DNA from: SXOA01 sp051004015
GTDB lineage: Bacteria > Planctomycetota > Planctomycetia > Pirellulales > Pirellulaceae
Direction: 5' to 3'
Assembly (NCBI GenBank): GCA_051004015.1
Contig: JBPCKT010000129.1
Span: 1 to 38,828 of the forward strand
DNA: 38,828 nucleotides
Under the pieces are notes generated by a model. The model searched no databases and was not told the origin of the DNA. It saw only the letters and a program-made list of their open reading frames with translations. Each line of letters opens with the position of its first letter. Within the stretch, counting starts at the first letter, position 1. This document shows, piece after piece, positions 1-6,583 of the stretch. Made by a program: the position numbers and the translations under genes.

Positions 1-56
1 ACGGCCTTGCGCACCCGGCAACTCCGTGGGCGAACCGCGTGAGAACCCATGTCCGA

Positions 57-89
57 GAGCCGGATGCGGGAGATCCGCCTGTCCGGTTC
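57..89 (+). mobile_element. Group II intron domain V-like hairpin (3' end of an intron cut by the window edge)
   Basis: These 33 bases fold as a domain V-like hairpin. A 9-bp lower stem (57-65 with 81-89, starting GAGCCGGAT and ending GTCCGGTTC) is followed by a two-base bulge (79-80), a 4-bp upper stem (66-69 with 75-78) and a GAGAT loop. The AGC triad lies in the lower stem as in group II introns. It is one base shorter than the usual 34 and lacks a clean GNRA tetraloop, so it may be divergent or decayed. No reverse transcriptase frame is visible; it would lie to the left, outside the window. I could not place domain VI or the exact 3' splice site in 90-266. An open frame from a GTG at 39 to 266 overlaps this structure and is not called as a gene. 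Confidence 0.5.
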
Positions 90-262
90 GATGAGCGGGA
101 AGTGAAAACGGAGCATGGTGGCGATACTGTGACACTCGCAGACGAAAGAGCGAGCAACAGGGAATACAAACTGCCTCCTAAACCACCGCGTCACTTCTCG
201 ACTCTACGAGAAAAAGTGGACGAGGCGAAACGGACCCAGCCGCCGAAGCCCGATCCGCAGAA

Positions 263-526
263 TTAACTTGACCGCGTCGCCGCCCCCCCCATCACTGCCG
301 CCAGAACCCCCACCACAATTCCCGCCAGCAGTCCGCCGGCGGTCGGCAGCATGACCATCAGAAGTGTCAACCACCCTTCAGGGTCGTGACTGTCTGACGG
401 GCGATTGAGGACAATCACCAGGCCGGCGATGATCCCCAGAACCGTGAAGATGATCGACGAAGTGATGATCGCGATGGTCTTGAACACGGCCCGGTTCCTC
501 GTTGCGGTAGGTTTCGCCAGCGGCAC
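263..526 (-). CDS. Small hypothetical membrane protein with two transmembrane segments
   Basis: The frame gives 87 residues from a GTG at 526. Two hydrophobic helices are evident, at about residues 16-41 (IAIITSSIIFTVLGIIAGLV) and about 52-80 (a Leu/Gly/Val-rich stretch), joined by a short polar loop containing SDSHDPEGW. An alternative GTG at 487 (74 residues) has a better ribosome site (GAGGAA about 8 bases upstream), while the GTG at 526 has none that I can see, so the true start may be 487. I do not recognise the family. It probably resides in the inner membrane. It lies alone between the intron-like remnant and the next minus-strand gene. Confidence 0.5.
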   Translation of the reverse strand: MPLAKPTATRNRAVFKTIAIITSSIIFTVLGIIAGLVIVLNRPSDSHDPEGWLTLLMVMLPTAGGLLAGIVVGVLAAVMGGAATRSS

Positions 527-587
527 TTGTGCGGGGTTATTCTAACGTCGAGCGGACCGAGAAAGAAAGTGATTTCTTTGGCGTTCC

Positions 588-1016
588 TTAGCCCCACGGA
601 AGCCCGGCCTCAATCGATTCTTTCAGCGTCAACTCTGGCTGCGGCGCTCTGGCCAGGTGGCGGCGAATCAGTCGGAGCAGGGGGGAGAGGGAGCGCGGGG
701 AGAAGGTGACGTGGAGCGCGCCGGCTTCCCGCAGCAGCAGCTCGTGAGCCTCCAGGCCGCGGGCGGCGAGGGCGATGAAACGGGCGTGGGGAAAGCGGCG
801 GTTCCAGTCGCTCAGGGCTTTTTCCACCGCAGCCAGGTTATGGGACAGCACTTCGACGGCGATGACGCTGTGAGGTGAGGCTTCCAACTCACGCTGGCAC
901 TCTGGCAGGCTGCGGACTTCTTGGAGAACGAAGGGTTGGTCGGCCTTGCGCATCTCGCGGCGGAAAGCGGCGGCCCAGCGGGGAGTGCGTTCGAGGAGGA
1001 TGAGGGGAGGAAGCAT
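588..1016 (-). CDS. Receiver-like (pseudo-receiver) protein of unknown function
   Basis: This 142-residue protein starts at an ATG at 1016; a longer open frame runs upstream but only through an intergenic repeat (1021-1109), so it is discarded. The sequence reads like a response-regulator receiver fold: a hydrophobic first strand (LPPLILLERT), a central strand (SVIAVEV), then ARFIALAARG followed by HELLLREAGALHVTFSPRSL and a C-terminal helix LLRLIRRHL. The phosphoacceptor Asp expected at the end of the third strand is not evident (the strand reads VIAVEVLSHN), so phosphorylation is unlikely. It is downstream of, and co-directional with, the CobW-like GTPase gene. The fold assignment is inference from the strand/helix pattern and the function is unknown. 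Confidence 0.6.
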   Translation of the reverse strand: MLPPLILLERTPRWAAAFRREMRKADQPFVLQEVRSLPECQRELEASPHSVIAVEVLSHNLAAVEKALSDWNRRFPHARFIALAARGLEAHELLLREAGALHVTFSPRSLSPLLRLIRRHLARAPQPELTLKESIEAGLPWG

Positions 1017-1020
1017 GGGG

Positions 1021-1109
1021 TAATGACGAAGTCCGAAAGGCGAATGACGAATGGAGGACGTGCGATTGGCCTTGTCATTCGCCATTCGCCATTCGAATTT
1101 CGAATTTGC
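1021..1109. repeat. Heptad palindromic repeat, copy 1
   Basis: This 89-bp imperfect palindrome is built from 7-base units. The left arm repeats variants of GAATGAC/GAATGGA and the right arm repeats ATTCGCC/ATTCGAA. It fills the gap between two co-directional minus-strand genes. Related copies lie at 2261-2348, 15754-15844 and 30598-30690. Confidence 0.8.
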
Positions 1110-1111
1110 GC

Positions 1112-2218
1112 CTACCCCACCGCCTCCAAAATCCGGTGCGTTGGCTGTGGGCGGCCGGGGCGGAAGCTTTGGGTTTGGTGGAACGTGGGCCGCGCATTGA
1201 CTTCTGCGCAAGCGGCGGAGACGGCGGCGGCGACCTGTTCGGTGAGCGTTTCCGGTGCGGTGGCGACGCGGGCGTTGACGACGAGTTGGGCTTCCTTGAC
1301 CTTCCCTTTCGACGGCAGCGAAAGTTCGGGGGGGGAGAAGCTGCTGACGAGGTTGGCGACTCCGTACAGCCCTTCCGCCATGCCGATGGCCTTGAGGTGG
1401 GCCGTCTCGGCGTCAATTTCCGCAAGGGAATCCCGCAGTCGCGTGATGATGGACATGAGCAACGTGTCGAGGTCGAACTCACGCTCGGCCGTGACCGTGA
1501 GGCTGCTGTTGAGCCAGCCGAGATCGGCTTCTCCCTCGGCGTAGACGTCGTAATCGAGGTCCATCAGGCGGCGGCCGAAGCTGCCGCGCTGCTCCAGGAA
1601 TTCAACCAGCGCGTCAAAGCCCGCGCCGGTCTTGGCGCTCTGCCGCACCACGGGAATGCCGGGAAACTGCTCCCCGAGCAGCCGCGTGAGCTCGTCCGCT
1701 TCGGCAGCCGATAGTTCGTCCATTCGATTGACCACGATAAAGTCGGCTTCCTCGAGCTGCTTCTTGAAGATGTAGGCAGCTTGCGGTGAGAAGCCCCCTT
1801 TGGTCTCGCCCCGCAAAATGCGGCTGCCGTGGCCGGGCTTGAGCAGCACACCGTAGGGGGCCACGTCGAAGCTGCCGCCGTACTGCTTTTGCAGCGGGCG
1901 GACGACGGTGGCGACCAGGTCCGTGCAACTGCCGACCGGCTCCGCGATGACGATGTCCGGCCGCTCGTCGGCGCTCAGGCTTTCCACCGTGGCCGTAAGC
2001 GCGTTGAAATTGCAGCAGAAGCAGGAGCCGGGGACTTCGCCCACCTCGAACCCCTGCGAGCGGAGGCTGTTCGTATCGACCAGATCAGTCGCCTGGTCGT
2101 TGGTGACGATGCCGATTCTCTTGCCTTGCTTTTGGTAGTGGCGAGCCAAGCGGGCGATGGTGGTCGTTTTGCCAGCGCCGAGAAAGCCGCCGAGCATGAT
2201 GAAGCGGATGGGAGGCAT
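1112..2218 (-). CDS. COG0523 / CobW-like G3E-family GTPase (putative metal chaperone)
   Basis: This 368-residue cytoplasmic GTPase starts at an ATG at 2218. Walker A is GGFLGAGKTT (residues 10-19). The metal-binding CxCC motif of the family is CFCC at 66-69. The switch/Walker B region is DIVIAEPVGS (about 88-97) and the guanine specificity motif is NRMD (164-167). The C-terminal half corresponds to the CobW C-terminal region but is not further resolved. COG0523 proteins deliver metals such as Zn or Co to client enzymes, but no client gene is adjacent, so the metal and partner are unknown. The neighbour downstream is the pseudo-receiver protein, separated by a heptad repeat. No clear zinc (Zur) operator was seen upstream. 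Confidence 0.85.
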   Translation of the reverse strand: MPPIRFIMLGGFLGAGKTTTIARLARHYQKQGKRIGIVTNDQATDLVDTNSLRSQGFEVGEVPGSCFCCNFNALTATVESLSADERPDIVIAEPVGSCTDLVATVVRPLQKQYGGSFDVAPYGVLLKPGHGSRILRGETKGGFSPQAAYIFKKQLEEADFIVVNRMDELSAAEADELTRLLGEQFPGIPVVRQSAKTGAGFDALVEFLEQRGSFGRRLMDLDYDVYAEGEADLGWLNSSLTVTAEREFDLDTLLMSIITRLRDSLAEIDAETAHLKAIGMAEGLYGVANLVSSFSPPELSLPSKGKVKEAQLVVNARVATAPETLTEQVAAAVSAACAEVNARPTFHQTQSFRPGRPQPTHRILEAVG

Positions 2219-2260
2219 GGGGGACGACTCTTAGAGAATGCTTCGTGTGATGAGACAGGG

Positions 2261-2348
2261 GAATGACGAAATTCGAATGGCGAATGACGAAGGGAAGGCG
2301 GATGGTAAACTCTCCAATCCGCCATTCGCCATTCGGAATTCGTCATTT
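2261..2348. repeat. Heptad palindromic repeat, copy 2
   Basis: This 88-bp palindrome uses the same 7-base units as copy 1: GAATGAC, GAAATTC and GAATGGC on the left, ATTCGCC, ATTCGGA and ATTCGTC on the right. Its right end overlaps the end of the transglutaminase-like gene, whose TGA stop (2343-2345) is part of the repeat. Confidence 0.8.
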
Positions 2349-3533
2349 CAAACAGTTGTAATCGGCAAACGGATTCACCACCTTCCCTTCCGTTTTGAAC
2401 TCATACGCCGTCATCCAGGCGAATTCGCGTTTCTGCGGGTCGGCGGGGTCGGGGTCGGGGAGGGCGACGCCGTCGGCTTCAACGTAGGCGGTGCGGACGA
2501 GGGGGACTCGCTTTTTGGCGGGGGGCTCCAGGTCGTAGTCGGTGCCGACGGTTTGCAGGAACCACGTATTGTCGCGGAAACCCGACGTGAGCCGCTGGCT
2601 GGCGGCAGTGATCAGGTCGGCCTTTTCCTTCTCGGAGAGCTTGCCGTCCTTCTTGATGGCGGCAACGAGCTTCTGCGTTTCGGAAACGTCGAAGCTCACC
2701 CAGCCGTAGGGGGGCAGGAAGGCTTCCAGCTTGCAGTGCGACGGCGAGTTCTTGGGGAACGTGTTGATGCCGTAAGTGACCCGCGTGGGATAGCCGAGCG
2801 CTCGTCCCATCGCGGCGCAAAACCCGTGGTAGTCGCTGCAATGGCCGCGCTGGGTTTCCAGGGCTCTCACGGAGTCGGCGGCTAGGGAGGCGTCGTGATG
2901 GTCGTACGTGAAGTTCTCCCCGACCCAGCTCATCACCAGGGACAAGTCCGACAGGCCGTTGGTCCGCTGGGGGGCAATTTGCTTCAACAACTTCTGAAAC
3001 CGGTCATCCACGACAACGGCTTGGGATTCGCTGCGCCGATAGATGTCAAAGCCGGCCGGCCACTTTTCCACCGCTTTCACTTCGTCGGGCAGGACATTCC
3101 AGTGAAGCTCATAAATGAGCGCTTGGAATTTGTGGCGAATGATTTGCGCGCCCTGCGGGTCCTTGAACTCAAAGTAGGCGAACTGATTGCCGTAGGTTTT
3201 TTCGCTGCCGACTTTCGGTTTCACATCCAATGGGAAGGTCGAAAACTCGCTGGCATGTACAATCTGGCCGCCGTTTGATGGTGGAATGGGTATCCAGACT
3301 TTGAGCAACTTCGTCTTGTACGGCGGCGTGACGATCACCGAGCAATCCGCGGCATAACTGGCCGGATTCGACTTGTCCGCACGGTAGGGTTGATTGGGAT
3401 CCTGAATGGCGGATGCGCCACTTTGCGACAATTGCTGGGCGTGGGCGGCGTCGAGAAGCCAAACCACGGCTACTAAGAGGCAGAGGCCACGGATGAAACA
3501 CGGATGAACACGGATGGGAATTTGATTTTTCAT
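2343..3533 (-). CDS. Exported transglutaminase-like (papain-fold) protein
   Basis: This 396-residue protein starts at an ATG at 3533. An N-terminal signal peptide (hydrophobic core about residues 17-30, cleavage likely after the HA at 31-32) suggests export. The transglutaminase-like core has the Cys in RGHCSDYHGF (C232), the His in SHCKLEAF (H266) and the Asp in GWVSFDVSE (D282), the usual Cys-His-Asp order. Family members act as proteases, amidases or cross-linkers, and the substrate here is not inferable. Residues 7-16 of the signal peptide are encoded by a dispersed-repeat sequence (3486-3515). No alternative ATG exists before the mature domain, so the repeat appears to be translated. The stop codon also lies in a repeat. 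The neighbour 18 bases away on the 5' side is the glycerol facilitator gene. Confidence 0.8.
   Translation of the reverse strand: MKNQIPIRVHPCFIRGLCLLVAVVWLLDAAHAQQLSQSGASAIQDPNQPYRADKSNPASYAADCSVIVTPPYKTKLLKVWIPIPPSNGGQIVHASEFSTFPLDVKPKVGSEKTYGNQFAYFEFKDPQGAQIIRHKFQALIYELHWNVLPDEVKAVEKWPAGFDIYRRSESQAVVVDDRFQKLLKQIAPQRTNGLSDLSLVMSWVGENFTYDHHDASLAADSVRALETQRGHCSDYHGFCAAMGRALGYPTRVTYGINTFPKNSPSHCKLEAFLPPYGWVSFDVSETQKLVAAIKKDGKLSEKEKADLITAASQRLTSGFRDNTWFLQTVGTDYDLEPPAKKRVPLVRTAYVEADGVALPDPDPADPQKREFAWMTAYEFKTEGKVVNPFADYNCLK
3486..3515. repeat. Short dispersed repeat inside a signal-peptide coding region
   Basis: Read on the minus strand, this contains three successive units of ATCCGTGTT(T)C type. 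It resembles the 'ATCCGTG' repeats seen between genes in many bacterial genomes (from memory). Here it encodes residues 7-16 of the transglutaminase-like protein. Confidence 0.55.
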
Positions 3534-3551
3534 TCTTACTCTGACTCGGTC

Positions 3552-4409
3552 CTACTTTGCTTTGGTTTCCGGCAGAAAACTTCGAAACACTCGTTCATAT
3601 AGTCCCCCCCCTGCGATAGCCCCAATCGTGGGGGCCAGGATATAGACGGTGAAAAAGCCATGTCCGTTGGGGCCGGGGATGGCGGCCTCGCCCCAGCCGG
3701 CGATGTAGGCAAAGAGGCGGGGGCCGAAATCGCGAGCGGGATTGAAACAGGCCTGGGTGAGCGGGGCAATGATGGAAATCAGGATGGCCACGCACAGTCC
3801 AATGAACACCGGCGCGAGAGCCGGCGGCGGGCCGGACGAGTTGCGGGGGTCCGTGACGGCGAAGACGACGAGGGCGAGCACCGCGGTTCCCAGAACTTCA
3901 GCCGCGAAAGCGACGTGGAAGGGAACAGAGCGGGAGATTTTCGTCCAAGTTTCTCCCGAGTAGGGCTTGTCATCGGAGGCCATGCCGCCGGGTGCGGGAT
4001 AGTATTCGCCGTAGCACATGGCGGTGACGATGCTCCCCATCTCGCCGCGAGTGACCCCCTTGTCCTGTTCCTTTTTCTCCAGCAGCGGGCCATAGAGCAG
4101 GAACAAGGCGGCAGCGGCGAGCATCGCGCCGCCGAGCTGAGCCAAGATGTAGGCCGGCACGCGCGACCAATCGAAGCGGCCCCAGAGGGCCAGCGCGATG
4201 GTGATCGCCGGGTTGATATGAGCCCCGCTGATTCCCCCGCAGACATAGGCGGCCAGCATGATGGCCACCCCCCAGACGATCGCCACTTGCCAGAGACCCG
4301 CCTGCGCCCCCGTCAGCACCGCCGAATGTACGGCCCCGCAGCCAAACAGGATCAGCAGGAACGTGCCGAGGACTTCGGCCAGGGCGGCCTGCAACAGGGT
4401 GGGCTTCAT
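3552..4409 (-). CDS. glpF: Glycerol uptake facilitator (aquaglyceroporin, MIP family)
   Basis: The 285-residue integral membrane channel begins MKPTLLQAAL at the ATG at 4409; another in-frame ATG at 4418 is possible and neither has a convincing ribosome site. The two half-helix signatures are GAHINPAIT (NPA 66-68) and CFNPARDFGPR (NPA 223-225). Asp after NPAR (D227) is the residue pattern of glycerol-conducting members rather than water-specific aquaporins. A long polar loop (about 105-165, rich in charged residues) separates the fourth and fifth membrane segments, as in some GlpF proteins. It mediates passive glycerol entry at the inner membrane. No glpK or glpD lies nearby. It is divergent from the SRPBCC gene across 4410-4565, which must hold both promoters, though I could not define them. 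Confidence 0.88.
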   Translation of the reverse strand: MKPTLLQAALAEVLGTFLLILFGCGAVHSAVLTGAQAGLWQVAIVWGVAIMLAAYVCGGISGAHINPAITIALALWGRFDWSRVPAYILAQLGGAMLAAAALFLLYGPLLEKKEQDKGVTRGEMGSIVTAMCYGEYYPAPGGMASDDKPYSGETWTKISRSVPFHVAFAAEVLGTAVLALVVFAVTDPRNSSGPPPALAPVFIGLCVAILISIIAPLTQACFNPARDFGPRLFAYIAGWGEAAIPGPNGHGFFTVYILAPTIGAIAGGGLYERVFRSFLPETKAK

Positions 4410-4565
4410 GGATGTCATTCTAAAATCCGTTTGAGCGATTAGCAAGCACTGCGTCAATTGGTCTGGGACGCGGCACATGATTCGCAGAAAATCACTTTGC
4501 ATTCGCCGCTCCCTGGGGCGAGCAGCGTCTTCGTTCCCTAGCCGCACGAGAAAAAGGAGTGACTA

Positions 4566-5333
4566 ATGGTTGCCTTCATCCAGGAACGTACCCTCTCCCG
4601 CCACCAGCCGGCCAGCAGCATGACGTGCGCGAGCCGCAAGAATATTGGCGACCTCGAACGCTTCGCCTCGGTCGTAGGGGGGGGCCTGATGGTGATAAGC
4701 GCAATTCAGCGGCAGCCGCTGCAAGCTCTGCTGATGGGTGGGCTGGGCGCTGCTCTCATTTATCGCGGCGTCACGGGGCATTGCGAATGCTACCAGGCGC
4801 TCGGCGTCTCGACTCGTAATTCCACCGGCCGGGCGACAGCGGTCCCGTCGCAGTACGGCTTCAAATATGAGAAGAGCCTGGTGATCAACCGCAGCGCCCA
4901 TGACCTGTTTGATTTTTGGCGCGACCTGGAGAATCTGCCCCGCATCATGCCGCATCTGACTTCCGTGCAAGATTTGGGCGACGACCGCTCGCACTGGGTG
5001 GCGACCGGCCCCTTGGGCGTCGAAGTGGAATGGGACGCGGAGATTTACAACGAGGATCCGGGGAGGATGATTGCGTGGCGGTCGCTGCCGGGGGGCGACG
5101 TGGATACGGCGGGTTCCGTGCATTTCCAGGAGCACGGGCGGGGGCGGGGAACGGAGGTCCGGGTCTCGCTCAAATACAACCCGCCCCTGGGGCAGGTCGG
5201 GGCCAACCTGGCCTGGCTGCTGGGGAGCGGCGTGGAACAGGAAATCGATGGCGACCTCCTCCGCTTTCGCCAACTCATGGAAGGGGGCGTATTCTCCCGC
5301 AGCCGGGGCCAGATTTCCGGAAGGGGACGGTAG
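4566..5333 (+). CDS. DUF2892 membrane anchor fused to an SRPBCC (polyketide cyclase-like) domain
   Basis: This 255-residue protein starts at an ATG at 4566 with a strong GGAG site at 4556-4559. Residues about 26-75 match the DUF2892/YgaP-type unit: NIGDLERFASVVGGGLMVIS, then a glycine-rich hydrophobic helix and RGVTGHCECYQALG. Residues about 96-245 form an SRPBCC/START-like ligand-binding domain: YEKSLVINRSAHDLFDFWRD, then LPRIMPHL, W-x-V-A-T-G and a terminal amphipathic helix. The two-domain arrangement suggests a small hydrophobic ligand held at the membrane. Stress-related functions are proposed for relatives, but the ligand is unknown. The C-terminal 15 residues are basic and low complexity. 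Confidence 0.8.
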   Translation: MVAFIQERTLSRHQPASSMTCASRKNIGDLERFASVVGGGLMVISAIQRQPLQALLMGGLGAALIYRGVTGHCECYQALGVSTRNSTGRATAVPSQYGFKYEKSLVINRSAHDLFDFWRDLENLPRIMPHLTSVQDLGDDRSHWVATGPLGVEVEWDAEIYNEDPGRMIAWRSLPGGDVDTAGSVHFQEHGRGRGTEVRVSLKYNPPLGQVGANLAWLLGSGVEQEIDGDLLRFRQLMEGGVFSRSRGQISGRGR

Positions 5334-5431
5334 GATTGCGGGAACGCGGCGCTGTATTTCTTCCCCACCGGCGTGTAAACTCTTCTCTTGGATATCTGGT
5401 CGCTCCGTGACTTGTTCCAGGCGAGGGTGTC

Positions 5432-6568
5432 ATGCCTGCCGTCTTCATTTCGTATCGCCGCAGCGACAGCTCGGATATCACCGGTCGCATCTTCGACCGC
5501 CTGGTGGGGCATTTTGGCAGCAAACCGGTGAAGGTGGTGCGAGACGTCGATTCTATCCCGATTGGCGAGGATTTTCGGGACGTCTTGCGGGAGAAAATCA
5601 AGGACTGCGAAGTGGTGCTGGTGGTCATCGGCCCAAACTGGACCTCGCTGAAGGACAGCAAGGGAATCCGCCGGCTGGACGACGCTGCGGACACCGTGCG
5701 GATTGAAATCGAGCAGGCGCTGGAGCTCAAGAAGAAGGTCATTCCGGTTTGCGTGACGCACGCGACGATGCCCGGCGAGGATGACCTGCCCGATACGCTC
5801 AAGAAACTGGCATTCCGCAACGGTGTCCAAGTCCGCCCCGACCCCGACTTCAACAACGACATCAAACGGCTGATTGAGGCGCTCGACAGGATCTTCAAAG
5901 ACAAGCAGATTGCCGAGGCCAAGCCCCCCACGCTTCCGCCGCCGCAACGTCACCTGCACGCTCCCGAGCCGCCACCGCCGCCGCCAGTCGATGCTCGGTT
6001 TGCCAGCGGTCCTCGCGGACCGCAGGCGGCTAGCGCAGCGCCGGCACCACGCAGCCCTCCCGCTGCCGCCACTTGGCATCCCGCTAGCGCGGGACCATCG
6101 TCGACGATGATGCCCCCCGCGGTTCCTTCCCAACCCGTGGTTCGTCCGCTGCCTTCTCATCAGCCGCAGGCTTCGCGCGGGCTGCTCGCTTCCACGACGG
6201 GCGTCATGATCCTTCTGGGCGGGCTGGTTGCGTTATGCCTGTGCGGTGGATTTTCGTTTTTCCTCTATATCGGAGCGGTGATCGTGCCCGCCGAGGATGC
6301 GGCCGATATCAAAGAGAGCATTCGCTACCGGCAGGTTGTGACGGAGCACCTGGGTGAGATCGAAAGCGTTGAAAAGGCGTACGGAAACGCGCCGCGCGGC
6401 CCCAACGGGGAATACGGCTATGTGTTTTCAGTCAAGGGCTCCAAGGCCGCAGCCACTGTGTACGGCCATACCGATTATTCATCGTCTCCAAGCAAAGTCG
6501 TGCCCGACAGGCTCAAACTCGCGGATGGCACGGAGATTTCGCTCAACGGGGCGGAACTCAGCAAATAG
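5432..6568 (+). CDS. TIR-domain protein with proline-rich linker and transmembrane anchor
   Basis: This 378-residue protein starts at an ATG at 5432 with GAGGG just upstream. Residues 1-155 are a bacterial TIR domain: VFISYRRSDS at the start, RDVDSIPIGEDF (38-48), VVLVVIGPNW (61-70), RRLDDAADTVRIEIEQAL (80-97). A glutamate of the RIEIE segment (E92 or E94) occupies the place of the NADase glutamate. Residues 164-248 are Pro/Ala-rich and disordered-looking. A single membrane helix spans about 252-284, and about 95 residues follow on the other side, recalling Coa1-like domains (weak). Bacterial TIR domains can consume or cyclise NAD+ in defence or act as scaffolds. No partner effector or sensor gene is adjacent. 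It converges with the DASS transporter, 11 bases between stop codons. Confidence 0.82.
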   Translation: MPAVFISYRRSDSSDITGRIFDRLVGHFGSKPVKVVRDVDSIPIGEDFRDVLREKIKDCEVVLVVIGPNWTSLKDSKGIRRLDDAADTVRIEIEQALELKKKVIPVCVTHATMPGEDDLPDTLKKLAFRNGVQVRPDPDFNNDIKRLIEALDRIFKDKQIAEAKPPTLPPPQRHLHAPEPPPPPPVDARFASGPRGPQAASAAPAPRSPPAAATWHPASAGPSSTMMPPAVPSQPVVRPLPSHQPQASRGLLASTTGVMILLGGLVALCLCGGFSFFLYIGAVIVPAEDAADIKESIRYRQVVTEHLGEIESVEKAYGNAPRGPNGEYGYVFSVKGSKAAATVYGHTDYSSSPSKVVPDRLKLADGTEISLNGAELSK

Positions 6569-6583
6569 CCGTTGCCCGGCTAT
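6565..6583. terminator. Convergent hairpin containing both stop codons
   Basis: A perfect 7-bp stem (ATAGCCG at 6565-6571 with CGGCTAT at 6577-6583) with a 5-base loop sits at the meeting point of two convergent genes. The TAG of the TIR gene (6566-6568) and the TAG of the transporter gene (complement of 6580-6582) lie in opposite arms. No T-tract follows on either side, so termination activity is uncertain. Confidence 0.4.

Noticed and set aside
39..266. A 75-codon frame at the left edge
   Set aside because: It overlaps the domain V-like hairpin and has no family resemblance.
1021..2348. CRISPR array from recurring intergenic repeats
   Set aside because: Copies are kilobases apart, palindromic and heptad-based, with no spacers and no cas genes.
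5045..6160. A 371-codon minus-strand frame across the SRPBCC and TIR genes
   Set aside because: Antisense to two recognisable genes and with Arg-rich low-complexity translation.
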